Part shown: positions 5,930-6,543 of the stretch, one piece after another
How positions within the stretch are numbered: position 1 is the first letter of the stretch
Layout: the number at the start of each line of letters is the position of its first letter
NCBI GenBank assembly: GCA_002508495.1
Contig: DANA01000016.1
Span: 1 to 6,543 of the forward strand
Origin: Methanoregula sp. UBA276
GTDB taxonomy: Archaea > Halobacteriota > Methanomicrobia > Methanomicrobiales > Methanospirillaceae
Length of the DNA: 6,543 nt
Direction: 5' to 3'
Notes under the pieces: generated by a model
Seen by the model: only the letters and a program-made list of their open reading frames with translations
Databases searched by the model: none
What the model was told of the DNA's origin: nothing
Made by a program: the position numbers and the translations under genes

Positions 5930-6543
5930 ATGCACATCCCTGATGCTTTTATCCCTATCTGGCAGGGGGCTATCTACTGGATAATCGCCCTGGTCTTCAT
6001 TGCCCTCGCTCTCCGGTGGGCACGCAATGAAATGAACGAAGAGAAACTCCCGCTCGTTGCGGTTCTTGCAGCCGGCATCTTTGCCCTGCAGTCCTTCAAC
6101 CTCCCCGTATCGCTGGGAACCAGCGGTCACCTTGTCGGGGGTGCACTTGCGGCGATCATGCTCGGCTCCCCGTTTGCCGCGATCTTCATCCTGACGCTCG
6201 TGCTTATCGTGCAGGCGGTCCTGTTCGGTGACGGCGGCATCACCGTCCTTGGCGCCAACATCATCAACATGGGTGTCATCGGCGGATTTGTCGGGTTCTA
6301 TTCCTTTAAGGGTTTGATGAGCGCAACAAAGAGCATGCCCGTATCCGCGTTCATCGCAGCATGGCTCGCCTGTTTTATCCCGGCCCTTGCCTGTGCCGTC
6401 GAGATGTTCCTTGCCGGCACCTTCCCGCTCGTGGAAGGGATGGTTGCGATGGGCATCTACCATGCCATCATCGGGGTGATTGAAGGTATCGTGACCGTTG
6501 CTGCAATCTATCTCATAACCACGGCACGCCCTGACCTTGCCGA
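5930..6543 (+). CDS. cbiM: CbiM, cobalt/nickel ECF transporter substrate-capture subunit (3' end outside window)
   Basis: The first 204 residues of a CbiM/NikM family membrane protein, normally a little over 200 residues, so nearly complete but cut by the window edge. It captures Co2+ (or Ni2+) outside the cell and works with CbiQ and the ATPase CbiO, whose genes would be expected just downstream. The N-terminal MHIPDAF is diagnostic: in characterised homologues Met1, His2 and a His near 67 bind the metal, and here H67 lies in GTSGHLVGG (63-71). Also typical are QAVLFGDGGITVLGAN (95-110) with NMG at 113-115, and YHAIIGVIEG (177-186). The start at 5930 is firm because the N-terminal Met-His must be free, and GGTGA (5921-5925) is a good ribosome site. 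Cobalt is favoured by the name-giving family, but nickel cannot be excluded. In a methanogen cobalt would serve cobamide-dependent methyltransferases. Confidence 0.93.
   Translation, partial: MHIPDAFIPIWQGAIYWIIALVFIALALRWARNEMNEEKLPLVAVLAAGIFALQSFNLPVSLGTSGHLVGGALAAIMLGSPFAAIFILTLVLIVQAVLFGDGGITVLGANIINMGVIGGFVGFYSFKGLMSATKSMPVSAFIAAWLACFIPALACAVEMFLAGTFPLVEGMVAMGIYHAIIGVIEGIVTVAAIYLITTARPDLA

Noticed and set aside
5882..6463. Minus-strand open frame of 193 codons opposite cbiM
   Set aside because: The product is highly hydrophilic and His/Asp/Lys-rich, the expected mirror of a hydrophobic protein; cbiM on the plus strand is unambiguous.

Overview
The window reads as chromosomal DNA of a methanogenic archaeon, most likely order Methanomicrobiales (a Methanoregula- or Methanosphaerula-like genome). 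This is inferred from three things: a digeranylgeranyl-lipid reductase-type flavoprotein, two histidine kinases of the style abundant in that order, and a CbiM starting MHIPDAF. Coding DNA is GC-rich, intergenic DNA is AT-rich, and AT-rich TATA-like boxes sit upstream of several genes. No tRNA, rRNA, CRISPR, insertion sequence or phage signal was found.

Layout, left to right. (1) 1-226: short flank with no supported gene. (2) 227-787, minus: six-helix HdeD/DUF308 membrane protein. (3) 788-1107: intergenic region between divergent genes. (4) 1108-1686, plus: a second HdeD/DUF308-like protein. (5) 1729-2874, plus: geranylgeranyl reductase family FAD enzyme, possibly co-transcribed with gene 4. 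(6) 2891-4354, minus: receiver-PAS-histidine kinase, convergent with the reductase with only 16 bases between stop codons. (7) 4355-4569: AT-rich region with two back-to-back TATA-like elements. (8) 4570-5817, plus: membrane-bound histidine kinase whose catalytic core is paralogous to gene 6. (9) 5930 to the right edge, plus: cbiM, the substrate-capturing membrane component of a cobalt/nickel ECF transporter, cut by the window end.

How the genes fit together. The two kinases form a divergently transcribed paralogous pair. One is soluble, with its own receiver and PAS sensor; the other is anchored by about four helices and has no receiver. No DNA-binding response regulator lies in the window, so their output is unknown. 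The two DUF308 proteins form a second divergent related pair. The reductase would saturate the isoprenoid chains of archaeal membrane lipids, so much of the window concerns the membrane or sensing. CbiM probably begins a cobalt (or nickel) uptake operon continuing to the right, which suits a methanogen's need for cobamides and F430.

No clearly new multi-gene system is visible. The observations most worth checking are the kinase pair and its shared promoter region, a motif shared between the two kinase cores, a repeat in front of cbiM, and a terminator-like hairpin for the reductase lying inside the opposing kinase gene.
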